In this document: positions 9,196 to 17,548 of the stretch, piece after piece
Layout of the letters: each line of letters starts with the position of its first letter
Numbering within the stretch: position 1 is the stretch's first letter
Source: Chloroflexota bacterium
GTDB lineage: Bacteria; Chloroflexota; Anaerolineae; Promineifilales; Promineifilaceae
NCBI GenBank assembly: GCA_022616275.1
Contig: JAKEFB010000157.1
Coordinates: 1-64,000 of the forward strand
Length of the DNA stretch: 64,000 nucleotides
Direction of reading: 5' to 3'
Program-made: the position numbers and the translations under genes
Notes under the pieces: generated by a model
Seen by the model: the letters and a program-made list of their open reading frames with translations, nothing else
The model's database searches: none
Told to the model about the DNA's origin: nothing

Positions 9196-10260
9196 ATGTC
9201 ATCTAATACTATGCGCGTCCTCGTAACCGGAGCGGCCGGGTTTATTGGTAGCCACGTCGCCGAACAGGCGGTGGCGGCCGGCTACCAGGTGCGTGGTGTG
9301 GTGCTGCCTGAAGAGGACACGTCCCTGCTGCGGGAGTGGGGCGTGGAAATCGTGGTGGGCGACCTGTCCGATCCCGAGGTCGCCCGCCGGGCCGTGGCCG
9401 GTTGCGAAGTCATTTACAACGCGATGGGCTCAACCAGCATCTACGGCCCGCGCGACATGCTTTATCGGGCCAACGTGTGGGCGACCGAGAGCCTGATCCA
9501 GGCGGCGGCCGCGGCCGGGGTGCGGCGCCTGGTCCATGCCTCTTCCTACATGGTTTCTCTTGGCGGCTCCTTTCACTATTGGAAAGGCGGCGTCATCGCC
9601 GAGCAGACGCCGGCCCAGCCCAGATTCTGGCGGTGGGACTATTACGCGGCCAGCAAGGTCGCTGCCGAGCAGGCGGTGCTGCAAGCCCACGACGAGGGTT
9701 TGCTGGAGGTAGTGCTGCTGCGCATTGGCTGGGTCTACGGCTCCAGAAACCAGGTCAGTTTTCCGGTGTTGGTGGACATGCTGCGCCGTGAGCAGTTGCT
9801 GATCATCGGCGATGGGCGCAACCGCCTGGGGCTGGTCCACGTGGCCGACGTGGCCCGGGCCTTCCTGCTGGCGGCGAACAGCGACGTAGCCACCGGGCGC
9901 TTGTACGTGATCGAAGGGGTTGCCGATCAGCCGGCGGTGACGCAGGCCAGCTTTCTGAACGCCATGGCCGACCTGGTTGAAGCGCCACGCCCCCGCCGGC
10001 GCGTCCCTTTGGGCGTGGCTCTCAGCCTGGGAACGGCTGTGGAGATCATCTGGCATCTCCTGCGTCGAGAGCAACAGCCGCCACTGACCACTTTTATCGT
10101 CCATCTACTCGGCCGTGACCAGCAGTTCGACACGTCTCGCGCCGAGCACGAGTTGGGCTGGAGACCGCAAGTCGGCTTTGAGGCGGGCATGCGTGAGATA
10201 GGCGCATGGCTACAGCACCAGCCTTCCACAGTGGTCACGACGGAGGCGCTCGTACGATGA
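9196..10260 (+). CDS. NAD(P)-dependent epimerase / 3-beta-HSD-type extended SDR
   Basis: A 354-residue extended short-chain dehydrogenase. AGGAG at 9181-9185 favours the ATG at 9196; an in-frame ATG at 9163 lies inside a hairpin and is less likely. The N-terminal Rossmann motif is GAAGFIG, an acidic stretch 'VVGDLSD' follows, and the catalytic pair is Y-A-A-S-K in 'DYYAASKVAAE'. Such enzymes epimerise, dehydratate or oxidise nucleotide sugars, sterols or related alcohols; the substrate cannot be read here. Its stop codon overlaps the next ATG (ATGA), indicating coupling. Confidence 0.85.
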   Translation: MSSNTMRVLVTGAAGFIGSHVAEQAVAAGYQVRGVVLPEEDTSLLREWGVEIVVGDLSDPEVARRAVAGCEVIYNAMGSTSIYGPRDMLYRANVWATESLIQAAAAAGVRRLVHASSYMVSLGGSFHYWKGGVIAEQTPAQPRFWRWDYYAASKVAAEQAVLQAHDEGLLEVVLLRIGWVYGSRNQVSFPVLVDMLRREQLLIIGDGRNRLGLVHVADVARAFLLAANSDVATGRLYVIEGVADQPAVTQASFLNAMADLVEAPRPRRRVPLGVALSLGTAVEIIWHLLRREQQPPLTTFIVHLLGRDQQFDTSRAEHELGWRPQVGFEAGMREIGAWLQHQPSTVVTTEALVR

Positions 10261-10391
10261 ACAAGATCACCACCCGCAACGTGGCCGTCAACGTGGCCAA
10301 GGTTGTCACCATCCTTTGCCTGCTGGCTCTCCCTTTCTTTTATGAAGTTCACACGCGCCAGGCGGTCTATCTGGCGCTGCACGCCAGTTAA
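10257..10391 (+). CDS. 44-residue membrane peptide, possible truncated membrane-protein remnant
   Basis: The ATG overlaps the epimerase stop (ATGA) and the ORF ends at TAA, 10 bases before the next start. It encodes one membrane segment (about residues 14-30) and ends in 'TRQAVYLALHAS'. From memory this resembles the start of isoprenylcysteine-methyltransferase-like membrane proteins, where 'VYLALHGSYG' continues into a longer protein. It is therefore either a genuine small protein or the N-terminal stump of a decayed one. The overlap supports translation. Confidence 0.4.
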   Translation: MNKITTRNVAVNVAKVVTILCLLALPFFYEVHTRQAVYLALHAS

Positions 10392-10401
10392 GGAGAATTC
10401 T

Positions 10402-10893
10402 ATGAACCTAAAACTCGAAATCACTGTGGACGTTCCGGTCGAAGAGGCGTTTGCCTATTACCTCGACGAACCCAGCCTGCAAGATTGGGTCCCGGGCGGC
10501 GGGATGCTGGAATTCACGCCGTTGACCTCACCGCCCAAGCGAGTTGGCTCTCGTTATCTTATGGTCTACCGCGTCATAGGCGTGACGTTTCGCAGCATCG
10601 CCGAAGCAACAGCCCTGGAGCCTTGCCGCCTGTCTATGAAGGACCAGGTCAGCGGCCCCTACAAACGCTGGCATTATGAGATGCATTTCGCGCCGGCCGG
10701 CCCGGACAAAACGCGCATGACCATGCGGGGGGAGGTCGTGATGCCCTGGGGGCCGTTGGGCATCGTTGCCGGTTGGCTGGGGCGGCCGCTCATTGAGCGT
10801 GATCGCCAGGCGGCGCTTGAGCGTTTCAAAGGCCAGGTGGAGGCGCGCGTGCGCCAGGCGGCCGGAGAACCGGAAAGAAACCTTTCTTATTAG
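10402..10893 (+). CDS. SRPBCC (START-like/polyketide cyclase) family protein
   Basis: A 163-residue single-domain protein; AGGAG at 10391-10395 selects the ATG at 10402. It begins 'MNLKLEITVDVPVEEAFAYYLD', the typical first strand and helix of the SRPBCC hydrophobic-cavity fold, with a long C-terminal helix rich in Arg, Glu and Gln ('RQAALERFKGQVEARV'). Members bind lipids or hydrophobic metabolites or catalyse cyclisation; no specific activity can be assigned. It lies between the epimerase pair and the patatin in an apparent operon. Confidence 0.75.
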   Translation: MNLKLEITVDVPVEEAFAYYLDEPSLQDWVPGGGMLEFTPLTSPPKRVGSRYLMVYRVIGVTFRSIAEATALEPCRLSMKDQVSGPYKRWHYEMHFAPAGPDKTRMTMRGEVVMPWGPLGIVAGWLGRPLIERDRQAALERFKGQVEARVRQAAGEPERNLSY

Positions 10894-10911
10894 TAACTTG
10901 AGCACAAGTTA
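10894..10911 (+). promoter_or_regulatory. Hairpin abutting the patatin Shine-Dalgarno site
   Basis: TAACTTG / CAAGTTA with a 4-nt loop ends where AGGAGG (10911-10916) begins. It could modulate initiation at 10924; this is inference. Confidence 0.35.
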
Positions 10912-10923
10912 GGAGGACGCATT

Positions 10924-13851
10924 ATGACAACAGCAATTGTTCTCGGCGGTGGGGGTACGTGTGGTGACTTCGAAGTTGGCGCATTGCGCTACTTGTACGA
11001 CCAGGGTATCCAACCGGACATCATCAGTTGCTGTTCCGTCGGGTCAATCAACGGCGCCAAGCTTGCCGAAGGCGAGAGCAACACTGATCCAACGCAAGGT
11101 CTGAAGGGCCTGGAAGCACTCTGGCTAGACATGCAAACGAACGCGGACATGTACGTCCCGGAAGCCTGGCTCGATTCACTTCTGGATGTGAAGGACGCAC
11201 TGACCAATCTCGAAAGGCTCGCTCCGCCACATGAGCTGCCAGCCCTACGAGAATTGGCCGATCAAATTGCAAAAAACCCGCAATTGCTCGCTGATCGTGT
11301 TATGCACCTTCAATATGCCGTAGGGCGTCTCATTACGCTGGTGCCTGATGCGGTAGACGCGCTTAATAAAATTGGTACGGCACGTTCCCTCTACAATCTC
11401 GTACCCATCGAGCAGAAATTGGCAACCTGTCTTGATCAGACCAAGATCAGCCAGTGGGCTGCAACCGGCAAGAAGCTCCGCATGGCGGTAGTCAGCCTGG
11501 ACACCGGTGGGTTGCGGTATGTGACTGAGACTGGGCAGCTTCTGGAACGTGATAACCAGACAGTCGTGACTAAGCAGAGCCTTGCGCCACCATGCCAGCA
11601 ACTGGCCGACACCATTGGGGCGCTCGAGGATCAAAAACGTGGCCTGCAGGCGGATTTAGTAACTGCAGCTCCGGCCGAAAAACCGGCGCTGATTGTTCAA
11701 ATCCAGGGATTAAACGCTCAGATTGAGCAGCGGAAACAGGACCTACAACAGTGTATGGTAGAGAACCCGCCGGTGTCGTCCCCGCTTATCGTCACCATTA
11801 GGGCCGGCGCGCGAGCATCTGCCGCTGTGCCGGCCGTATTCCCGCCGGTCAAGCTGGGTAACGAGACGTATGTGGATGGAGGCGTGCGGGAGACCTTCCC
11901 CATCCAAGCGGCGTTTGACCTGGACGCAACCACGGTCTGGGGCATCGCCACTTCAACATCTGGATTAGCGCCCAAGGGACCGTTCGATAAAAGCACAATG
12001 TTTGAGATTCTGGCGCGTTCCATGGTCGAGATAGTGCTCGATGAGGGCCAGTTTAACGAGACCCATCCAGCAGGCGGATGGGGGGGACAAGACGTTAAAA
12101 TCATCCAACCCCGAATTGACATCCATGATAGCCTCACAATTGATCCCGGCCTCATTCGCATCTCGATGGCCTATGGCTACATGCGAGCGGCAGATGTCAG
12201 GAATGGAGCCAGCGAACAGGATGAGGTTGTGCAGCTTGCCGACCAAATTTCGTTGCTCCGTAAAGATATCTGGCGTCTGGAGTGTTTGGTGCATGGCAAA
12301 CCGGTGCCCACCGAGCCGTCAACCACAACGCGCTCCCCCGATCTCACCAGACTACCCGAAGTACGCCAGAAGAAGCTGGAGCTTGACGCAAAGATCGCGC
12401 GACGAAGCGCATTAGGCGGTGCCATGCCCGCCGATGCTGGGACATGGCGCTGGAAATGGGAAGCCCATCCCTGGCTGCCGACTGAGACGCTCTGGCCGTG
12501 GACAGTGACCGCAGAACCAGTGGATCTCCCGTTGGGCCTGCCGGTCCAGGTCACTATCCGCGCGGTGGACGTGACGACCCAAACGCCCGTCGCCGGCCGC
12601 ATTAGAGTCAACAACCAAGAGGTGGGTAACACCAACACACCCTTTACGACAACGTTTCAGTTGCAGGGACTTGAAGAGGCCAATCCTGTGATCACGGTGA
12701 TCACCCCAAGCCATGGTACCTCCAACGTATATTGTAGATTCTACACGCCGCAGCTTCAGTTGTCCGTGGAACCGAGCCCTGTGCCCATTCGGCGTCCGGT
12801 CCAGGTGACGGTGCGGGCGCTCGACGCTAACACCCAGCAACCGGTTGCGGGCTCCGTCAGCCTTAATGGGCAAATCATCGGCAGTACTAATATGCCCTTT
12901 ACCTATACCTTGGAGCCGAGTGGGGCTACAGCCACGGTTGTCACGGCGGGCTATCAGGACGCCATCATTAACTTACCACCTGGCCCCGAGCCGCGCCTGC
13001 AGGTGAGTATGCAACCCGCGCCAGTCCCATTAGGACGCACGGTCCAAGTAACGGTTCGTACCGTAGATGCAGACAGTCTGGCAGTTGTCGCCGGTACGGT
13101 CAAGGTAGATGGGCAAGAAGTTGGCAGCACCAACACGTCCTTTCCCTATACGTTCCAGCAGCGCACAGAACAGGTCTGGGACCCCGACTTGCGCCGATAT
13201 ATCCCCCAGTTGGTTGATCCCTCCGTCACCGTGAGCGCCGTCGGCTACGCCGATGTCCTGGTCGCCTGTACGTTCTACGTGCCACGGCTCCGCGTTTGGG
13301 CTTTTCCGAACCCAGTGCCAATCCTGCTGCCGATGGATATTACCATTCGAGCCGTTGATGATGTGACGAATCAGGTTGTCGGAGGCGCCATCAGAATCGA
13401 AGGGCAAGTCGTTGGCGACAACAATATGCCCTTCAAATATACTATGGGAAGAGCAGCGGTCACCGCCACGGTGAGTGCGGCCGACTATCCGAACGCCTCC
13501 GTGACATTGATGCCCGGCCCCGAGCCAGCCATGCAGGTGAGCATCCAGCCTTATCCTGTCGAGTTCGACATTGAGAGGCAGTACACTGTCCAGGCCGTTG
13601 ATGCCAACAGTTCATCGCTGATCGGGGGTACAGTTAACATGGAGGCGCAAGTAGTGGGCAACACCAATACGCCCTTCATGTACAGGTTTCAAATGCTCAT
13701 CAAGCAGGTATTCGACCCTGACCTCGGAGAATGGATTCCCGAAGAGTACCCGCCTACTGCTACAGTGAGCGCGCTGCCCTATCCGGACACACAAATTGAC
13801 TTGGGTGTTACAGGGGAAGCGGGGAGTTCGGGGCAGCCAAAGATTGGGTAA
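10924..13851 (+). CDS. Patatin-like phospholipase with five C-terminal Ig/PEGA-like repeats
   Basis: A 975-residue protein with perfect AGGAGG before the ATG. Residues 1-about 430 form a patatin domain: oxyanion loop G8-G9-G10-G11, nucleophile elbow C36-C-S38-V-G40 (the usual first Gly is Cys), and the D-G-G motif with D318. Patatins are Ser-Asp lipid acyl hydrolases, so activity on phospholipids or acyl lipids is expected. A Gln/Leu-rich coiled segment (about 225-280) interrupts the domain. From about residue 527 there are five blocks of 80-95 residues (starts near 527, 610, 692, 789, 870) with pattern 'P-V-Q-V-T-V-R-A-x-D ... V-G-x-T-N-x-P-F', resembling PEGA/Ig-like beta domains. No signal peptide is seen, so localisation is unclear. 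I do not recall this architecture. Confidence 0.85.
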   Translation: MTTAIVLGGGGTCGDFEVGALRYLYDQGIQPDIISCCSVGSINGAKLAEGESNTDPTQGLKGLEALWLDMQTNADMYVPEAWLDSLLDVKDALTNLERLAPPHELPALRELADQIAKNPQLLADRVMHLQYAVGRLITLVPDAVDALNKIGTARSLYNLVPIEQKLATCLDQTKISQWAATGKKLRMAVVSLDTGGLRYVTETGQLLERDNQTVVTKQSLAPPCQQLADTIGALEDQKRGLQADLVTAAPAEKPALIVQIQGLNAQIEQRKQDLQQCMVENPPVSSPLIVTIRAGARASAAVPAVFPPVKLGNETYVDGGVRETFPIQAAFDLDATTVWGIATSTSGLAPKGPFDKSTMFEILARSMVEIVLDEGQFNETHPAGGWGGQDVKIIQPRIDIHDSLTIDPGLIRISMAYGYMRAADVRNGASEQDEVVQLADQISLLRKDIWRLECLVHGKPVPTEPSTTTRSPDLTRLPEVRQKKLELDAKIARRSALGGAMPADAGTWRWKWEAHPWLPTETLWPWTVTAEPVDLPLGLPVQVTIRAVDVTTQTPVAGRIRVNNQEVGNTNTPFTTTFQLQGLEEANPVITVITPSHGTSNVYCRFYTPQLQLSVEPSPVPIRRPVQVTVRALDANTQQPVAGSVSLNGQIIGSTNMPFTYTLEPSGATATVVTAGYQDAIINLPPGPEPRLQVSMQPAPVPLGRTVQVTVRTVDADSLAVVAGTVKVDGQEVGSTNTSFPYTFQQRTEQVWDPDLRRYIPQLVDPSVTVSAVGYADVLVACTFYVPRLRVWAFPNPVPILLPMDITIRAVDDVTNQVVGGAIRIEGQVVGDNNMPFKYTMGRAAVTATVSAADYPNASVTLMPGPEPAMQVSIQPYPVEFDIERQYTVQAVDANSSSLIGGTVNMEAQVVGNTNTPFMYRFQMLIKQVFDPDLGEWIPEEYPPTATVSALPYPDTQIDLGVTGEAGSSGQPKIG

Positions 13852-13905
13852 TGGCGACCTGCCAGACGGGCCGGTCGTCACGCACTCGCATCAAAGGAGA
13901 CAATC

Positions 13906-14604
13906 ATGTCTGATCGATTATGGCAACGCCTTGGGGCTGGCAGCGGAATCCTGTCTGTCATGATATTCTTAAGCCGGGACTTGATTCCAGGCCAGAACTA
14001 TGGGACGGAAGCGGAGGAAATTGCCAGAACGTGTGCAGCCACCTCCGCCCCGGCAACGATGGATGTGGTCATCCCTCTTCTAGGGATATTCGGTTTATTG
14101 GGCTTCCTGTTCTTCTTCGGAAGCCTATGGAGTGCCTTACACCGTGCCGAGGGAGATGACGGCTGGCTGTCGGCGGCCGCCTTCGGAGGAGGTTTGGCCG
14201 CAATCGCCATCATGTTGGACGGTAGCACAGGGGCGCTCACCGCTCACTCTAACGCCTGTGCAGGGATCGATCTTCAACTCTGGCGTACATTGCACGATAT
14301 GGGCAGTGCATCCTTCTTCCTTAGCTTCTTCCCGCTTGCAGTTCTCCTGGGCGCCTCCTCGGTTGTGGCAATCCGGTTTGGCGCGCTCCCTGGCTGGCTA
14401 GGTTGGATGGCGGCAATTGTGGCGGTGGCGTTGTTGGTAGGAGCGACGGCTGGGACGATTTACGCCCGAGATGATGCCGGACTTCCGTTCCTCCTGTTCT
14501 TGCTTTGGACCGTTATAACAAGCATCGTCCTGATGCGTCGTGCAGGACAGCCTGTTCCGCCGGTCAGTAGTGCTTCTGTGACGCCGCCTTCGGCCGCGTC
14601 ATAG
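13906..14604 (+). CDS. Polytopic membrane protein of unknown function
   Basis: A 232-residue integral membrane protein, AAGGAG before the ATG. About six hydrophobic segments are visible (around residues 10-27, 50-75, 88-106, 128-150, 160-182, 190-210). Cys pairs occur in the predicted external loops (near residues 43 and 117). It resembles DUF4386-type four-to-six-helix proteins in length and layout, but I cannot name the family firmly. It follows the patatin gene by 54 bp on the same strand. Confidence 0.6.
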   Translation: MSDRLWQRLGAGSGILSVMIFLSRDLIPGQNYGTEAEEIARTCAATSAPATMDVVIPLLGIFGLLGFLFFFGSLWSALHRAEGDDGWLSAAAFGGGLAAIAIMLDGSTGALTAHSNACAGIDLQLWRTLHDMGSASFFLSFFPLAVLLGASSVVAIRFGALPGWLGWMAAIVAVALLVGATAGTIYARDDAGLPFLLFLLWTVITSIVLMRRAGQPVPPVSSASVTPPSAAS

Positions 14605-14649
14605 CTTGAGTGGACTGGCTCATACGCCGTCGTTAGAACGGGTGGTTTA

Positions 14650-14658
14650 TGGCATAAT
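14650..14658 (+). promoter_or_regulatory. Extended -10 promoter for the histidine kinase gene
   Basis: TGGCATAAT is an extended -10 element (TGn plus CATAAT); no good -35 box lies 17 bp upstream. It would give a leader of about 75 nt. Confidence 0.45.
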
Positions 14659-14738
14659 AGAGGCAGCATGTGAGGCCTGATGTTCACTTCGTCTTCTCCC
14701 CGCCGTTCAAGCGGCTCATTGCCAGGTAGCACCCGCTC

Positions 14739-16844
14739 ATGAACCGTGAAAGCGATTTGAGTACCGCCTTGCGCGGCCGGTGGCTCCTCCTGGCCCGGGC
14801 CGTGTGGATCGCGATGGCTGTCGTGACGCTGGCTCTCTTTATCGCCTCAATCCCGCTGGTCTATAATAAACTGAGCACCGTTTCCTCTGGGGAAGGAACG
14901 AGCATTTGGCAACTCCAGCCCGGCGAAGCGCGCGCGTTGGAACAACTTGGCCTTTCCGCCAGCCTCTATGCTCTCTACTGGGTCGTGGTCCAGGTCGTCT
15001 TTGTGTCTGGCTTTGCCGTTGTCGCCGGGGTGATTTTCCGGCGTAAGTCAGACGATTGGCTGGCGCTGTTTGTCTCGCTCTTCCTCGTGATGTTTGGGGT
15101 AAATTGGGTCACAGCCGTGCCGGTCCCGGCGACGATTCTTCAAGAGCTATGGTACCTGGCGTACAAGATCGTAGAGGACCTCGTCTTTATATCCATCCCA
15201 CTCTTCTTCTTACTTTTCCCTGATGGGCAGTTCGTCCCCCGCTGGACGCGCCCGCTGGCAGCCGGTTGGATCGCGTTTGGACTGCTCAAACGCTGGTTGC
15301 CATTCGTACCGCCCCCGGGTGGCGATGTCGTTTTCCTGGGCTTCCTGGGCCTTGGCGCGTTGGCCCAAATCTATCGCTACCGTCGTGTGTCTGGGGCAAC
15401 TCAGCGCCAGCAGACCAAGTGGGTCGTGTTTGGTTTTGTGCTAACCTTCGGGATGTTCACCGGCGTTCAACTGCTCTTTGCCATCTTCCCCTGGCTCGGC
15501 CAACCTGGCGCCATGCTCTATCGAGTACCAGCCTTAACCGTCATCCTGTTGACTCTGCTTGTCCTCCCCCTGACCATTGGCATGGCTGTCCTCCGCTACC
15601 GGTTGTGGGACATTGACCTCCTGCTCAATCGCACGCTGGTCTACGGGACGCTGTCCGCCAGCGTCGTGGGCATCTATGTCCTGGTTGTAGGTTTTCTTGG
15701 CCAGTTGCTTCAGGCAAGCGGCAACCTTGCCATCACGATGCTGGCGACGGGCCTGGTCGCTCTCCTCTTTCAACCCTTGCGCCACCGCCTCCAGCGCGGC
15801 GTCAACCGGCTGATGTATGGTGAACGTGACGATCCCTACGCCGTGCTCTCGCGCCTGGGCCAGCGACTTGAAGCGACGCTGGCGCCTGAGGCCGTGCTGC
15901 CCACCATCGTGGAAACCGTCCAGGAATCGCTTAAACTGCCTTACGTGGCCATCACACTCAAACTGGCCGAGGCGGATACCTTCGCCGTCGTTACTTCCGC
16001 CGGCTCACCCGTAGCCAGGCCGCTGACGCTGCCGCTGGTCTATCAACACGAGACAGTCGGGCAGTTGCTCCTGGCGCCGCGCGCCCCGGGCGAGAACTTC
16101 TCCCCGGCCGACCTCCGGCTGCTCGACGACCTGGCCCGCCAGGCGGGCGTCGCCGCTCACGCCGTGCGCCTGACCACGGATTTGCAACGCCTGACCGTGG
16201 ATCTCCAGCGTTCGCGCCAGCGCCTGGTTACGACCCGAGAAGAGGAGCGTCGCCGGTTGCGCCGTGATTTGCACGATGGTCTCGGCCCGACCCTGGCCAG
16301 CCTAGCGCAACGGCTGGACACGGCGCGCATTCTGGTGGCGCGCGACCCGGACGCCGCGGCCGCGCTACTGGGCGACCTCAAAGTCCAGGTCAAGGCGACG
16401 ATCAGCGACATTCGCCGCCTGGTGTATGCGCTGCGGCCGCCGGCGCTGGACGAACTTGGCCTGCTCTCGGCCATCCGCGAACACGCTGCGCCCTATAACC
16501 AGAGCAACGGGCTTGGCGTGTCACTGGAAGCGCCGGAGCGCTTGCCGCCGTTGCCGGCGGCCGTCGAGGTCGCGGCTTATCACATCGCGTTGGAGGCCCT
16601 GACCAATGCCAGCCGGCATGCCCACGCCCAGAGCTGTCACATCCGACTGTCACTGGCCAACGGGCTGTGCCTGGAAGTTACCGACGACGGCGACGGTCTG
16701 CCCACGGAGTACCAATCGGGGGTCGGCCTCAGCTCAATGCGCGAGCGCGCCGCCGAACTGGGCGGGGAGTGCCGCATTGAACCGGGGCCGGCGCGCGGCA
16801 CGCGGGTATGGGCCTGGCTGCCCTTACCGCCGGCCGAGGAGTGA
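14739..16844 (+). CDS. Membrane sensor histidine kinase, NarL/LuxR-partner (HisKA_3) type
   Basis: A 701-residue kinase. The first 320 residues have seven or eight membrane helices (first at about 18-44), followed by a GAF-like segment (about 370-490) and a coiled linker. The phosphoacceptor is H512 in 'RRDLHDGLGPTLASL', the HisKA_3 signature of kinases that pair with NarL-type regulators. A HATPase domain follows, with the N-box region 'ALTNASRHA' and 'DDGDGLP'. The signal is unknown; a lipophilic ligand sensed in the membrane or a cytosolic GAF ligand are both possible. The regulator gene follows after 3 bp, so the two form a two-component pair. Confidence 0.92.
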   Translation: MNRESDLSTALRGRWLLLARAVWIAMAVVTLALFIASIPLVYNKLSTVSSGEGTSIWQLQPGEARALEQLGLSASLYALYWVVVQVVFVSGFAVVAGVIFRRKSDDWLALFVSLFLVMFGVNWVTAVPVPATILQELWYLAYKIVEDLVFISIPLFFLLFPDGQFVPRWTRPLAAGWIAFGLLKRWLPFVPPPGGDVVFLGFLGLGALAQIYRYRRVSGATQRQQTKWVVFGFVLTFGMFTGVQLLFAIFPWLGQPGAMLYRVPALTVILLTLLVLPLTIGMAVLRYRLWDIDLLLNRTLVYGTLSASVVGIYVLVVGFLGQLLQASGNLAITMLATGLVALLFQPLRHRLQRGVNRLMYGERDDPYAVLSRLGQRLEATLAPEAVLPTIVETVQESLKLPYVAITLKLAEADTFAVVTSAGSPVARPLTLPLVYQHETVGQLLLAPRAPGENFSPADLRLLDDLARQAGVAAHAVRLTTDLQRLTVDLQRSRQRLVTTREEERRRLRRDLHDGLGPTLASLAQRLDTARILVARDPDAAAALLGDLKVQVKATISDIRRLVYALRPPALDELGLLSAIREHAAPYNQSNGLGVSLEAPERLPPLPAAVEVAAYHIALEALTNASRHAHAQSCHIRLSLANGLCLEVTDDGDGLPTEYQSGVGLSSMRERAAELGGECRIEPGPARGTRVWAWLPLPPAEE

Positions 16845-16847
16845 AGC

Positions 16848-17507
16848 ATGGACCCCATCCGCGTGCTCATTGCCGACGACCACCCCTTCTACCGCGAAGG
16901 CGTGCGGACGATGTTGAGTGTGACGCCGGACGTCGAGATTGCCGGCGAAGCCGCCAATGGGGACGAAGTGATTGCCCAGGCGGCGCGCCTCCAGCCCGAC
17001 GTGATTCTGATGGACCTCAAAATGCCGGGCGTCAACGGCGTGGAGGCCACCCGGCGCATCCTGCACGCCAGTCCGCACATCGGCGTATTGGTCCTGACCA
17101 TGTTTGAAGCCGACGAGTCGGTCTTTGCCGCCATGCGCGCCGGCGCCCGGGGCTATTTGCTGAAGGATACCGACCAGGAAGAGTTACTCCGGGCGGTCAA
17201 AGCGGTCAGCCAGGGCGAAGCGATCTTCAGCCCGGCGATTGCCGAGCGGTTGATCCATTACTTCGCCGCGCTCCGGCCGGCCGCCGCCGACCTGGCCTTC
17301 CCCGAACTCACCGAGCGCGAGCGGGAGATCCTGCTGTTGATCGCCCAGGGCCACAGCAACGCCGTCATTGCCGAACGCCTGCTACTGAGCATAAAAACAG
17401 TCCAGAACCACGTTTCCAATATTTTCAGCAAGCTGCAGGTCGCCGACCGGGCCCAGGCCATTGTCCGCGCCCGGGAGGCCGGCCTGGGACTGGAACGGGA
17501 TAGTTAG
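16848..17507 (+). CDS. NarL/LuxR-family response regulator
   Basis: A 219-residue regulator: receiver domain with acidic pair D10-D11, phosphoacceptor D56 in 'LMDLKMPG' and K in 'LLKDTD', then a C-terminal LuxR-type HTH beginning 'LTEREREILLLIAQG' with recognition helix 'LLSIKTVQNHVSNI'. It starts 3 bp after the kinase gene and should be its target. Regulated genes are not evident; the neighbouring fusion gene at 17549 is the nearest candidate. Confidence 0.95.
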   Translation: MDPIRVLIADDHPFYREGVRTMLSVTPDVEIAGEAANGDEVIAQAARLQPDVILMDLKMPGVNGVEATRRILHASPHIGVLVLTMFEADESVFAAMRAGARGYLLKDTDQEELLRAVKAVSQGEAIFSPAIAERLIHYFAALRPAAADLAFPELTEREREILLLIAQGHSNAVIAERLLLSIKTVQNHVSNIFSKLQVADRAQAIVRAREAGLGLERDS

Positions 17508-17548
17508 GGCAACAACATGGCCGCCAAATGGGGCACGAGAGGTTGAAA

